From contig NZ_PIQX01000005.1 in assembly GCF_003049085.1 (NCBI RefSeq), forward strand, positions 117,864 through 181,863: 64,000 nt of DNA. The letters are read 5' to 3'. A model generated the notes under the pieces. That model had not been told where the DNA came from. It did no database searches and saw only the letters and a list, made by a program, of their open reading frames with translations. Below are positions 27,853 through 37,130 of the stretch, one piece after another. The DNA is from Campylobacter concisus. Lineage in GTDB: Bacteria > Campylobacterota > Campylobacteria > Campylobacterales > Campylobacteraceae. Every line of letters starts with the position of its first letter. Positions within the stretch are counted from its first letter, which is position 1. The position numbers were made by a program, and so were the translations under genes.

Positions 27853-29105
27853 AATATTCCATAACTACGAAGATAACTATTATCTTTGCCATAGCTTTCT
27901 CGCTGATGTGCTTGCTCTTTGTAACTTTTGCAAACATTCAGCAAGAAAGCGCTTTAGAAAAGCTAAAAGATAGACAAATAAGTGCGATGAACTATCTTGT
28001 CGCACTCTATGAACGCGGAAATCCCCCAAGAGATTTAGAACATTATTTTAAAAATTTTTACTTAGAGTATGTTGGAAATAAAAATTTAGCCACTTCAATA
28101 GCTACAAATGGAACTGTTGTTTTTACGCAGCACACACCTCTTGGAGTGGTGCAATCGGTTAATTATAAAGGCGATTTGTATTTGCTTATTAAAAACCCGT
28201 CTTTTCAGCTGCTTCTTGAAAGTAATGATGCAAGACACGTAAATGATCCGCTTTGGGTTGCATTTTTGATAGTTTCAGCCCTTCTCATCTCACTTTATGT
28301 TTCAGTTCTTAGAAGTCTTTCGCCACTTAGAAGGCTTAGTAAAGATATCAGAAAATTTGCCAGCGGAAATATGGAAATGGCGATGACGGCTAGGCTAAAT
28401 GAAAATGAGCAAGACGAGATCGGACAAGTCGCTGTTGAGTTTGATAACGCTGTTTGCAAGATTAGAGAGCTCATCCGCTCAAGGCAGCTATTTTTACGTG
28501 CGATTATGCATGAGCTAAAGACTCCTATTGGCAAGGGCAGGATCGTCTCTGAAATGGTCGCAAATGAGACCCAAAAGATGAGGCTCATAAACGTTTTTGA
28601 GCGACTTGAGATGCTGATAAATGAATTTAGCAAGGTCGAACAGCTCCTTTCTAAAAGCTACGCACTAAACTACCAAGAGTGCCATTTTTCGCTTATTTTG
28701 GAGCAAGTGCAAGATATGCTCATGCTTGATAAATTTGAAGAACGAGTGAGCTGCGACATCAGAGATGACGTCATATTAAGAGTGGATTTTCAGCTTTTTA
28801 GTTTGGCGATTAAAAATTTGATAGACAATGCCCTAAAATACGCAGAGGACAAAAAGGCCATCTTGATCTGCGATAGCGAATTTATAGCGGTTAAAAATTT
28901 AGGCAAAAAGCTAAATCATCCGATTGACTACTACAAACAAGCCTTTGTTAGAGGCGATAAGGTAAGTGCGGGAAGTGGTATGGGGCTTGGACTTTATATT
29001 ATCGAGCAAATTTGTCAGATGCAAAAATTTGAGCTAGTTTATGACTACGAAGACGGCTATCACGTCTTTAAAATTTTACTTAAAGCAAAGGCAAAACGCG
29101 CATGA
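27849..29105 (+). CDS. racS: Sensor histidine kinase RacS
   Basis: 418 residues: membrane segments at about 9-28 and 137-155 bracket a periplasmic sensor of about 105 residues; a HAMP linker follows; the H box AIMHELKTPIGKG gives His221; then N box IKNLIDNALKYAED and G box SGMGLGLYI. The D box is reduced (IAVKNLGKKL), and the rest of the ATP lid is short, as in the ArsS/RacS group of epsilonproteobacteria. Overlaps racR and recR by 4 bases each. Confidence 0.9.
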   Translation: MKYSITTKITIIFAIAFSLMCLLFVTFANIQQESALEKLKDRQISAMNYLVALYERGNPPRDLEHYFKNFYLEYVGNKNLATSIATNGTVVFTQHTPLGVVQSVNYKGDLYLLIKNPSFQLLLESNDARHVNDPLWVAFLIVSALLISLYVSVLRSLSPLRRLSKDIRKFASGNMEMAMTARLNENEQDEIGQVAVEFDNAVCKIRELIRSRQLFLRAIMHELKTPIGKGRIVSEMVANETQKMRLINVFERLEMLINEFSKVEQLLSKSYALNYQECHFSLILEQVQDMLMLDKFEERVSCDIRDDVILRVDFQLFSLAIKNLIDNALKYAEDKKAILICDSEFIAVKNLGKKLNHPIDYYKQAFVRGDKVSAGSGMGLGLYIIEQICQMQKFELVYDYEDGYHVFKILLKAKAKRA

Positions 29106-29674
29106 AAAGAGGCTTAGAAAAATTTAACGAGCTAACCGAGTCTTTTGCTAAGCTGCCAGGTGTCGGTAAAAAATCAGCCGCAAGGTTTGCCTACTTTGTC
29201 TGCATGCAAGATAGCTTTGCAGGGCTAAGGCTCGCTCAAAATATCGAAGACGCAGTGAGGTTTATCAAACGTTGTGAGCGTTGTGGTGGGCTAAGTGAAA
29301 ATGAAATTTGCGACATTTGCAGTGACGAGAGTAGGGACAGTGAGGTCATCTTGCTGGTTGAGAGCCCAAAAGATATCTTAGTTTTTGAGCAAAATGGCAT
29401 TTATAACGGCCTTTACTTCGTGCTTGACGAGATTGACGAGGATACCATAGAGAGGCTGCGAAGCGCGATCAAACAAAATGGCTCAAAAGAGGTTGTTTTT
29501 GCCTTTACGCCAGGGTTAAATTCTGACGCGCTTATGCTTTACGTCGAGGATAAGCTTGGTATGAGTGAAATTTCATTTAGCAAGATCGCCCAGGGCGTGC
29601 CAACTGGTGTAAATTTAGAAAACGTTGACATGCTTTCACTTTTAAAAGCCTACGAAAGCCGTACAAAAGCCTAA
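29102..29674 (+). CDS. recR: Recombination protein RecR
   Basis: RecFOR-pathway protein that helps load RecA at gaps. 190 residues: helix-hairpin-helix LPGVGKKSAARFAYF, zinc finger CERCGGLSENEICDIC, Toprim domain with EVILLVESPKDILVFE, and the C-terminal FSKIAQGVPTGVNLENVD. Shares its start with the racS end (ATGA overlap). Confidence 0.97.
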   Translation: MKRGLEKFNELTESFAKLPGVGKKSAARFAYFVCMQDSFAGLRLAQNIEDAVRFIKRCERCGGLSENEICDICSDESRDSEVILLVESPKDILVFEQNGIYNGLYFVLDEIDEDTIERLRSAIKQNGSKEVVFAFTPGLNSDALMLYVEDKLGMSEISFSKIAQGVPTGVNLENVDMLSLLKAYESRTKA

Positions 29675-29691
29675 TTAAACTTTCTTTTAGT

Positions 29692-29697
29692 TATAAT
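29692..29697 (+). promoter_or_regulatory. -10 box of the trp operon
   Basis: TATAAT 62 bases before the trpGD start. No leader peptide or attenuator hairpin was seen in the short gap. Confidence 0.5.
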
Positions 29698-29759
29698 TTT
29701 GCCTAAATTTATAGAAATTTAGCCAAGGCTCAATCGCTGCTAAATTTAAAGGATATAGG

Positions 29760-31376
29760 TTGATTTTACTCATAGATAATTACGATAGTTTTGTTTTTAA
29801 TGTTGAGCAATATGTAAAAGAGCTTACAGATGAAGAGGTTAGATGCGTTAGAAATGACAAGATCACGCTTGACGAGATCAAAAAACTAAACCCAAGCAAG
29901 ATTATTTTAAGCCCAGGGCCAAAGCACCCAAAAGATAGCGGAATTTGTTTAGAAATTCTAAAAGCCGACCTTGGCGTGCCGGTGCTTGGAATTTGCCTTG
30001 GACATCAAGCTATAGGGCTTAGTTTTGGCGCAAAGATAAAAAGACTAAATGACCCACTACACGGCAAAACCTCGTTTATTGACGTGAAAAATAAAGAGCC
30101 GCTCTTTGCAGGATTGCCTGAACGCTTTGAGGTTATGCGCTACCATTCGCTTTATGTCGATGAGCTCCCAGCTAGCTTAAGCGCTGATGCAGTGAGTGAT
30201 GATGGCGTAGTTATGGCGCTTAGCGTAAAAGATAAGCCGATATTTGGTATCCAGTTTCACCCAGAGAGCTACTTTACACAATACGGCAAAAAGATCGTTG
30301 AAAATTTTGTAAATTATAAGGCAAAAGAAGAGGTAAAAGAGCCAAAAATTCGCTCACTTAAGCCATATCTTATCAAGCTTCAAGAAAATATCCCGCTTGA
30401 TGATAGCGACTTTGAGCAAATTTGCGAGATAATAGCCAGCAAAGAGTACGAGATCGTGCAGCTTTCAGCCCTTTTGGTGCTCATTAGCGAAAAGAGTCTC
30501 TATCCAAAAAGCCTCGCTGCGCTTGCAAAAAATATCCTAAAATACTCGCAAACTTACCGTGATGACACGCCTATGATCGATCTTTGTGGCACTGGAGGCG
30601 ATGGCTTTAAGACGATAAATATCTCAACAACTGTGGCATTTATCCTCGCAAGTCTTGGCATAAAGGTCGCAAAGCACGGCAACAAGGCAGTTTCAAGCAA
30701 GTCAGGTAGCTCTGATGTGCTTGAAATTTTAGGCGTAAAAAGTGAAAAATCGCTGGCAAAACAGCGTGAAAATTTAGCTAGTAAAAATTTAGCCTTTTTC
30801 CACGCGCCATTTTTCCACCCGCTAGTTGGTGAGGTGAGAGAGGTGCGCCAAAGACTTGGCATAAGAACCGTCTTTAACGTGCTTGGACCGCTTTTAAATC
30901 CAAATTTAAACCTTACAAATCAGCTAGTTGGTGTCTATCACAAGCCAGTGCTAAAGCTCTACGCCCAGACGCTTAAGATCCTTGGCAGAAAGCACGCTCT
31001 AGTCGTTCGAGGTGATGATGGATTAGACGAGATCACGCTTTGTAGCGAAACAAGCGTTGTTGAGCTAAAAAATGGAGAAATTTTTGAGTACAGTATCACG
31101 CCAGAGCAGTTTGGCTTTAAAAGAGCGCTTCACAGCGATATCGAGGGTGGCACGCCTGAAGAAAACGCCAAAACCTTGATCCGCACGCTAAAAGGCGAGG
31201 AGCAGGGGGCGAAATTCGACATCGTGGTTTTTAATGCGATGTTTGCACTCTACGCAGCTGATGGCGCAAAGAGCCCAGACGAGGCCAAAAAAATGGTGCT
31301 TGAGGCTATAAATTCAGGCAAGGCGTATAAATTTTATGAAGAGTTTATAAAGGCTTGGGCTAATGGCGCTAGTTAA
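29760..31376 (+). CDS. trpGD: Fused anthranilate synthase component II / anthranilate phosphoribosyltransferase
   Basis: 538 residues. Residues 1 to about 190 are the glutamine amidotransferase TrpG: IDNYDSFVFN, nucleophile Cys79 in GICLGHQAIG, and FHPES. From about 200 it is TrpD: IDLCGTGGDGFKTINIST, HGNKAVSSKSGSSDVLE and VRGDDGLDEI. The fusion is known from C. jejuni and E. coli. The start is TTG with AAAGGA before it, chosen because MILLIDNYDS is the normal N-terminus. trpE, its obligate partner, is missing upstream; recR is there instead. Overlaps trpF by 14 bases. Confidence 0.97.
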   Translation: MILLIDNYDSFVFNVEQYVKELTDEEVRCVRNDKITLDEIKKLNPSKIILSPGPKHPKDSGICLEILKADLGVPVLGICLGHQAIGLSFGAKIKRLNDPLHGKTSFIDVKNKEPLFAGLPERFEVMRYHSLYVDELPASLSADAVSDDGVVMALSVKDKPIFGIQFHPESYFTQYGKKIVENFVNYKAKEEVKEPKIRSLKPYLIKLQENIPLDDSDFEQICEIIASKEYEIVQLSALLVLISEKSLYPKSLAALAKNILKYSQTYRDDTPMIDLCGTGGDGFKTINISTTVAFILASLGIKVAKHGNKAVSSKSGSSDVLEILGVKSEKSLAKQRENLASKNLAFFHAPFFHPLVGEVREVRQRLGIRTVFNVLGPLLNPNLNLTNQLVGVYHKPVLKLYAQTLKILGRKHALVVRGDDGLDEITLCSETSVVELKNGEIFEYSITPEQFGFKRALHSDIEGGTPEENAKTLIRTLKGEEQGAKFDIVVFNAMFALYAADGAKSPDEAKKMVLEAINSGKAYKFYEEFIKAWANGAS

Positions 31377-31977
31377 AATTTGTGGCATCAAAACGCTAGA
31401 TGAGGCAAGTGCGGTTTGTGCTTTGGATGTTGATTTTATCGGGCTGATATTTGCTAAAAGTAAAAGAAGAGTTGAGCTAAATTTAGCTAGGCAGATAGCC
31501 AAATCTGCTCACAGCAAGGGCAAAAAAGTAGTTGGCGTTTTTGCTGATCAAAGTGATTGCGAGATAATGGAAATTTGCCAGTTTGCTGGCCTTGACGTGG
31601 CTCAGGTGCATGGATTGGTGAGTGAAAATTTAGAGGCAAATTTAAAAGATATGGAGCTTGAGATTTGGCAGGTTTTTAGTGTGAAAGATAGCTTGCCAGA
31701 GGTTGATTTTAAGCATTTTGACATGGTGCTTTTTGACTGCAAGGGCGAAAATGCTGGTGGAAATGGCACTAGCTTTGAGTGGGAAATTTTAAAAGAGGTT
31801 AAGTTTAAATTTGGCATGGCTGGGGGCATAGGCGAGCACAATATAAAAGAGGCGCTGAAATTTAAGCCAGCTCTAGTCGATATCAACTCAAAAGTCGAGG
31901 ACGAAAACGGCATAAAAGATGCGCAAAAGGTAGAGAGAATTTTAAAGATCATAGGTGAGGTAGAAGATGAACAGTAA
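31363..31977 (+). CDS. trpF: Phosphoribosylanthranilate isomerase
   Basis: Amadori rearrangement in tryptophan synthesis. 204-residue TIM barrel beginning [11 protein letters not shown] with the catalytic Cys7, and LFDCKG carrying the catalytic Asp; GGIGEHNI and DINSKVE close the phosphate site. Overlaps both trpGD and trpB, so translation is coupled along the operon. Confidence 0.96.
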   Translation: MALVKICGIKTLDEASAVCALDVDFIGLIFAKSKRRVELNLARQIAKSAHSKGKKVVGVFADQSDCEIMEICQFAGLDVAQVHGLVSENLEANLKDMELEIWQVFSVKDSLPEVDFKHFDMVLFDCKGENAGGNGTSFEWEILKEVKFKFGMAGGIGEHNIKEALKFKPALVDINSKVEDENGIKDAQKVERILKIIGEVEDEQ

Positions 31978-33148
31978 AGCATATTTTGGAAAATTTGGCG
32001 GGCAGTTCGTGCCTGAGACGGTGATGTTTGCCCTTGATGAGCTAGAAAATGCTTATGAGAGCATCGCAAAGACAAAAGAGTTTAAAGATGAGCTTGATGA
32101 TCTTTTGAAAAACTACGTTGGCAGGCCTAGTCCGCTCTTTTTTGCAAAGCGCCTAAGCGAGCACTACGGACATGAAATTTACCTAAAAAGAGAGGATCTA
32201 AACCACACGGGTGCGCATAAGATAAATAATGCCCTAGCTCAAGCGCTACTTGCTAAAAAAATGGGTAAAAAGAAAATTTTAGCTGAGACTGGAGCTGGTC
32301 AGCACGGTGTGGCAACAGCGACTGCAGCAGCACTTTTGGGCCTAGAGTGTGACGTCTATATGGGCGCAACAGACGTGGCTAGACAGCAGCTAAATGCCTT
32401 TCGTATGCAGCTTCTTGGCGCAAAAGTGGTGAGCGTAGAAGACGGCTTAAAAACGTTAAAAGAGGCGACTACGGCGGCTATTCAAGCGTGGGTAAATGAG
32501 ATAGAGAGCGCATTTTACGTCATTGGCTCAGCCGTTGGTCCGCACCCATATCCAAAGATCGTGCGTGACTTCCAAAGCATCATCGGCACAGAGGCCAAAG
32601 CTCAGCTTGCAGATTACGGCAAAAAGGCCGACTACGTCATCGCCTGCGTTGGCGGCGGCAGTAATGCTATTGGCATTTTTAGCGCATTTTTGGACGATGA
32701 GAGCGTAAATTTAGTAGGTATAGAAGCTGGCGGCCTTGGCATAGAGACGCCTTATCACGCAGCTACACTTAGCAAAGGCAAAACCGGCATCATCCACGGC
32801 ATGAAAACGACGGTCTTGCAAGATGAGTACGGCATGATATCGCCAGTGCATAGTATCTCAGCAGGCTTAGACTACCCAGGCATCGGTCCAGAGCACGCCC
32901 ATCTAAACGACATCAAAAGGGTAAAATACGAAGCCGTGACCGATGATGAGTGCATAAATGCTTTGTATTTTCTAAGCAAGATGGAGGGCATCATCCCAGC
33001 CATCGAGAGCGCGCATGCGCTGGCGTATCTGGAGAAGCTTTGCCCAAAACTTGATAAAAAAAGCGTCATCGTCGTAAATGTCTCAGGCAGGGGCGATAAG
33101 GACATAAACACAGTTATCGGCTACGAAAAAGGAAAAATTTATGGATAA
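31967..33148 (+). CDS. trpB: Tryptophan synthase beta chain
   Basis: PLP subunit joining indole and serine. 393 residues: [13 protein letters not shown], the PLP Lys85 in [24 protein letters not shown] and GGGSNAIG. Full length. Overlaps trpF by 11 bases and trpA by 8. Confidence 0.98.
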   Translation: MNSKAYFGKFGGQFVPETVMFALDELENAYESIAKTKEFKDELDDLLKNYVGRPSPLFFAKRLSEHYGHEIYLKREDLNHTGAHKINNALAQALLAKKMGKKKILAETGAGQHGVATATAAALLGLECDVYMGATDVARQQLNAFRMQLLGAKVVSVEDGLKTLKEATTAAIQAWVNEIESAFYVIGSAVGPHPYPKIVRDFQSIIGTEAKAQLADYGKKADYVIACVGGGSNAIGIFSAFLDDESVNLVGIEAGGLGIETPYHAATLSKGKTGIIHGMKTTVLQDEYGMISPVHSISAGLDYPGIGPEHAHLNDIKRVKYEAVTDDECINALYFLSKMEGIIPAIESAHALAYLEKLCPKLDKKSVIVVNVSGRGDKDINTVIGYEKGKIYG

Positions 33149-33890
33149 GATAAAAAGTGCATTTAGTGGCAAAAAAGTAAACATCGGCTACATCGTGGCT
33201 GGATATCCAAGCCTAGAAAAAACGAAGGAATTTTTAGAAAATTTAGATGAGAGTACGCTTGATCTAGTTGAGATTGGCATCCCTTACTCTGATCCGCTGG
33301 CTGATGGTAAGCTCATAGCGCAAGCTAGCTTTGAGACGGTGCAAAATGGCGTAAATACGGATATTGTCTTTGATATGCTTGAGGGTTGCAAGGCAAAAGT
33401 GACAAAACCACTCGTTTTTCTGGTCTATTTTAATATCATCTTTGCTTATGGCGTTGATAAATTTCTAAAAAGATCAGTTGAGGCTGGAGTTAGTGGCTTT
33501 ATAGTGCCGGATCTGCCTTGTGAGGAGTGCGAGGAGTTTGCCCTAAAGTGCAAGGAGCTAAATTTAAGCCTGATACCACTTATCAGTGTCACATCTGGTA
33601 GTAGAGCGGATGGAATTTTAAAATTTGGCTCAGGATTTATTTATGCTCTTGGTGCGATCGGCGTTAGTGGTTCAAAAAGGGCTGATGAAGATAGGATAAA
33701 AAATTTGGTCCTAGAGCTTAAGAAAAAGAGTGATCTGCCAGTGGCTGTGGGCTTTGGTATCAAAAACAAAGATGATGTTAATGAAGTAAAAAAATATGCT
33801 GACGGAGCGATAATAGGTACGCAAATAGTTAAGCTTTGTGCCGAATTTAGCGGTAAAAAGCTAGTAAAAGAGATAGATAAACTCTTTTAA
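33141..33890 (+). CDS. trpA: Tryptophan synthase alpha chain
   Basis: Releases indole from indole-glycerol phosphate. 249 residues; catalytic Glu44 in [15 protein letters not shown], with Asp55 in the same motif; VPDLPCEE, and GFGIKN near the end. End of the trp operon. Confidence 0.97.
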   Translation: MDKIKSAFSGKKVNIGYIVAGYPSLEKTKEFLENLDESTLDLVEIGIPYSDPLADGKLIAQASFETVQNGVNTDIVFDMLEGCKAKVTKPLVFLVYFNIIFAYGVDKFLKRSVEAGVSGFIVPDLPCEECEEFALKCKELNLSLIPLISVTSGSRADGILKFGSGFIYALGAIGVSGSKRADEDRIKNLVLELKKKSDLPVAVGFGIKNKDDVNEVKKYADGAIIGTQIVKLCAEFSGKKLVKEIDKLF

Positions 33891-33930
33891 AATGCTTAAT
33901 AAATTTATAGCTAATTTAGTAAAGCCAAAG

Positions 33931-33936
33931 TATAAT
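33931..33936 (+). promoter_or_regulatory. -10 box of the CheX-fliN-fliO group
   Basis: TATAAT 33 bases before the CheX-like ATG. It suggests sigma-70 control rather than read-through from trpA only. Confidence 0.55.
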
Positions 33937-33968
33937 TGAAAATGCATTTCAAGTCTTAAGGAAGAGAT

Positions 33969-34388
33969 ATGAGAAAAGTTATAGATGAAGCTACAAGCTA
34001 TCTTTGCAAGGACACTTTAGGGCTAGATTTAGAGTTTGGTAAGAGTCTAGGCAAAGGATTTTACGGAGCTAGCATACCAGTCTATAAGGGCAAAAGCGAG
34101 TATCATTTTTACCTATTTTTTAAAAAAGATACTTTGAAAATTTTTATGAATGCCTTTTTTGGTCACGAAGATGTTGATGGTGGCGATCTGGACGATCTTT
34201 GCAAAGAGATAGCAAATCAGATCATTGGCAAAGCTAAAAATTTACTAAATGAAAAAGAGCCAAATGCTTATAAGCTTGGAACGCCTGAATTTTTAGGTGA
34301 AGTTGAAAATTTTGGCATCAAACTAAAAGAGAAATTTGTATATAAAATAAAAAATAGAACATTTCAAATAGGCTACGACATACAATGA
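33969..34388 (+). CDS. CheX-like chemotaxis domain protein
   Basis: 139 residues with a CheC/CheX-type helix, LCKEIANQIIGKAKNLLNE near 78-96, carrying the conserved Glu-x-x-Asn pair that in CheX dephosphorylates CheY-P, and strands that fit the same fold. Position between trpA and fliN equals C. jejuni Cj0350 by memory. Overlaps fliN by 4 bases, so its product should act near the flagellar switch. Phosphatase activity is inferred. Confidence 0.78.
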   Translation: MRKVIDEATSYLCKDTLGLDLEFGKSLGKGFYGASIPVYKGKSEYHFYLFFKKDTLKIFMNAFFGHEDVDGGDLDDLCKEIANQIIGKAKNLLNEKEPNAYKLGTPEFLGEVENFGIKLKEKFVYKIKNRTFQIGYDIQ

Positions 34389-34702
34389 ACGACGAGAGTG
34401 CGATAGAGACGCTAGAGCAGCTAGGGCTTTTTAAGAGCTATGATGAGCTTATGGATATAAGCGTTGATTTTATAGCTGAGCTAGGAACTACCACGGTTAG
34501 TATAAATGAGCTTTTGAAATTTGAAGCTGGCTCGGTCATAGACCTTGAAAAGCCGGCTGGTGAGAGCGTGGAGCTATATATAAATAATAGAATTTTTGGA
34601 AAAGGCGAAGTAATGGTTTATGAGAAAAATTTAGCCATCAGGATAAATGAAATTTTGGATTCAAAGTCAGTTATTCAGTACTTCAAAAAAGAACTTTTAT
34701 GA
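34385..34702 (+). CDS. fliN: Flagellar motor switch protein FliN
   Basis: C-ring switch component. 105 residues: DISVDFIAELGTTTVSINELLKFEAGSVIDLEKPAGESVELYI is cut here into its parts for identification: VDFIAELG, ELLKFEAGSVI and ELYINNRIFGKGEVMV, the SpoA fold. Overlaps its neighbours by 4 bases on each side. Confidence 0.95.
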   Translation: MNDESAIETLEQLGLFKSYDELMDISVDFIAELGTTTVSINELLKFEAGSVIDLEKPAGESVELYINNRIFGKGEVMVYEKNLAIRINEILDSKSVIQYFKKELL

Positions 34703-35577
34703 AATTTATACTATTTTTCTTACTTTTTGCAACTCAAATTTTAGCTTCAAACCTATTAACTTACAATATCTATGAACGTGCTGATAGGGTTGATATTATG
34801 CTTAGCTTTGATGCACCTTATGAAGGAAATATCTTTCAAAAGCGCGAAAAAGACACAACATCTTTGATACTAAATTCGCTAAATTACGATCAAAGTGCCA
34901 GCAAAGATATAAACTCAAAGATTATTCAAGAGCTTGAGATAGAGCCAAAGCAAAACTCACTTGTCTTAAATTTGCGCTCAAACGATGCTATTATCGTAAA
35001 TGCATCAAAGACAACTGATAGTTTTGGGCTCCGCATTCGTGTAACTTTAAAAAATGCAAAACCTCAAATACAAAATATGCCTCAAGCTAGTGCAAAAATA
35101 GAGAGCCCTAGCACTCCAAAGATAGATGAAGAGCCTATGTTAAATATAGACTCAAGGTATTTTATAGTCTTAAGTGTGCTTATTGCGCTTCTTGTATTTT
35201 TATATGTATTTAAAAGATATATTACTTCAAAGAGTAATGATTTTAGCGGGTTTAAAACACCTAGAAATCAGTCTCAAAATGATACAAAATCAATGAACTG
35301 GCTACTTAAAAATCAAAATAGTGGCGTAAATATCATCTATGAAAAATATCTTGATCGCACTAATAAACTAATGCTATTAAGCTATGAAAATAGGCGTTAT
35401 TTAGTGATAGTTGGTAGCTCAAATGTAATGCTTGATAGCTTTGGTGAAGACAAGATACAAAATGAGCAGGATTTTGCTATGTTTTTCGAAGAGAACAAGA
35501 AAAAGCTAAGCTCATTTTTAGAAGAGCGAAAAAATAGTTTAAGTAACTATAAAGATAAAATGAGCGGAGAATTTTAG
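34699..35577 (+). CDS. fliO: Flagellar biosynthesis protein FliO, probable
   Basis: 292 residues: signal-like N-terminus (1-16), a periplasmic beta-rich domain resembling AMIN domains (LTYNIYERADRVDIMLSFD), one membrane segment at about 153-173, and a cytoplasmic part with YEKYLDRTNKLMLLSYENRRYLVIVGSSNVML, the FliO-like core. FliO helps assemble the FlhAB/FliPQR export gate. It corresponds to C. jejuni Cj0352 by memory. The long periplasmic domain is usual in epsilonproteobacteria only. Confidence 0.75.
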   Translation: MKFILFFLLFATQILASNLLTYNIYERADRVDIMLSFDAPYEGNIFQKREKDTTSLILNSLNYDQSASKDINSKIIQELEIEPKQNSLVLNLRSNDAIIVNASKTTDSFGLRIRVTLKNAKPQIQNMPQASAKIESPSTPKIDEEPMLNIDSRYFIVLSVLIALLVFLYVFKRYITSKSNDFSGFKTPRNQSQNDTKSMNWLLKNQNSGVNIIYEKYLDRTNKLMLLSYENRRYLVIVGSSNVMLDSFGEDKIQNEQDFAMFFEENKKKLSSFLEERKNSLSNYKDKMSGEF

Positions 35578-35679
35578 TAGTTTTAGCTAAAATTCTCATC
35601 CAATAATCGGGTCTTATTCTGAGTAAAATTTTAACCTTACTTGCTTAAAATTTTTATGCGTTAAAGCTAGTTTCAAAAT

Positions 35680-37128
35680 TTATACAAACGAAATAGCAAA
35701 AATTTCAGGTTTTGTGATCTTTTTTATCTCTTCTTTTGCCATAGCAAATTCTTTTGCACCTTCTATTTTTAGCGTGTGCCCACTAAATTCGAAGTTTAAA
35801 TTTAGCCTTTCACAGGTTAGATCAAGTGCCTTTGCTAGTGAGAGTATAAAGCTTAGCCATCTTATACACTCGGCTTTTGGAAGTAAATTTTTATATCGCT
35901 CAAATTCATAGATATTTTTCTTTCCGTTTGTGCCAATTACTACTGCAATCAATGCTTTTTGTTCATGCGAAAAGCCATAATTTAAGGCATTTAAGACTAT
36001 ATAGGCTGAGTTTTTATGATCGCCATAAAAGCCAATCTCTTGACCAACATTGTGAAGTTTTGCAGCAACTAAAAGCACTTCAAGATAGTTATCGCTTAGA
36101 CCGTGAAGCTTTTTTAATACCATAAATATATCTTTTGCATATCTTGTGACTGATTTATTGCATGATAATATAAAACGATCTTGCAAACTTTTGACACTTG
36201 GATTAAAATTTTGTGGAAATTTAAGGCTAGGGCGTAGAAAATCTTTTAAGAACACTCCCTCTCTTACGCCAACTCCACTTGTTATAATATTTTTGGCATT
36301 TAGAGCTTTGGCGAGGGACAAAAAGATATGTGCACCCTCTCTAATGGTATCGTATCTATCTTTTTTAATAGGAAATTTATTTAGTTCAAGCACACTAATA
36401 TTTGCGATACTCTCGATGTAGGCTTGCTCGTCGCTAAGCTTGTAGCAAAAGCCATGTAGTGATGAGAGCGGATATAAATTTTTGCTCATTATGGCAGATG
36501 ATATCGCTCTAAGAGAGCCACCAATAGCAATTATGTTTTGGCATTTAAATCGCTCATCTATCTGTTTTGTAACTTGCTCTAAAAATTTTGGCAATTTATT
36601 TAAGTTTTTTTTATCAAAAAAAAGCTCTTTTAACCTAACTGTGCCAATGTCAAGCGAGAGCGTATCTGCTATTTTGCCTTTGCTTATTCTGGCAAGTTCA
36701 GTTGATCCGCCACCGATATCGATAGTGACGCATTCATCGATGTTATGGAGTAAATTTTTGGCTGCGATCGCACCAAAAGTAGCCTCTTCTTTGCCGTCAA
36801 TGACTTTTAAATTTATACCAAGCTTTTTTCTTAAAAGAGAGATCAAAACATTTGCGTTTGGAGCGTCCCTAAGCGCTGAAGTACCAACACATAAGACTTT
36901 ATTGCATTTGTAGCTTTTTATGATATTTGAAAATTCGCTAAAGGCCTTTAGCGCTTTTTCCATTGAGCTTTCGGATATTTCATTGTTTGAGCCATATCCA
37001 CCTTCGCCTAGACGCACTTTTGTTTTATATTCAGCTAGTATAAAAAACGCTAAGCGTGACGTTCTCTCAAATATCGCCATTCGCATAGAATTTGAGCCAA
37101 GGTCGATTACTGCGGTTCTTTTTGCCAT
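35680..37128 (-). CDS. ppx: Exopolyphosphatase/pppGpp phosphatase (Ppx/GppA)
   Basis: 482 residues, ASKHA fold: VIDLGSNSMRMAIFE at the start, VGTSALRDAPN, TIDIGGGSTELA, and IAIGGSLRAI, then a C-terminal HD-like region (LHNVGQEIGFYGDHKNSAYI). Hydrolyses polyphosphate and/or pppGpp; the split cannot be read from sequence. Lies downstream of cosR and its kinase with 2 bases to the kinase gene, so transcribed with them. Confidence 0.93.
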   Translation of the reverse strand: MAKRTAVIDLGSNSMRMAIFERTSRLAFFILAEYKTKVRLGEGGYGSNNEISESSMEKALKAFSEFSNIIKSYKCNKVLCVGTSALRDAPNANVLISLLRKKLGINLKVIDGKEEATFGAIAAKNLLHNIDECVTIDIGGGSTELARISKGKIADTLSLDIGTVRLKELFFDKKNLNKLPKFLEQVTKQIDERFKCQNIIAIGGSLRAISSAIMSKNLYPLSSLHGFCYKLSDEQAYIESIANISVLELNKFPIKKDRYDTIREGAHIFLSLAKALNAKNIITSGVGVREGVFLKDFLRPSLKFPQNFNPSVKSLQDRFILSCNKSVTRYAKDIFMVLKKLHGLSDNYLEVLLVAAKLHNVGQEIGFYGDHKNSAYIVLNALNYGFSHEQKALIAVVIGTNGKKNIYEFERYKNLLPKAECIRWLSFILSLAKALDLTCERLNLNFEFSGHTLKIEGAKEFAMAKEEIKKITKPEIFAISFV

Positions 37129-37130
37129 TT

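Noticed and set aside
27849..29105. RacS as an inactive kinase because of its weak D box
   Set aside because: H, N and G boxes are intact and the reduced D box is shared by related epsilonproteobacterial kinases.
29698..29759. trp attenuator or leader peptide
   Set aside because: No Trp codons and no competing hairpins in the 60 bases before trpGD.
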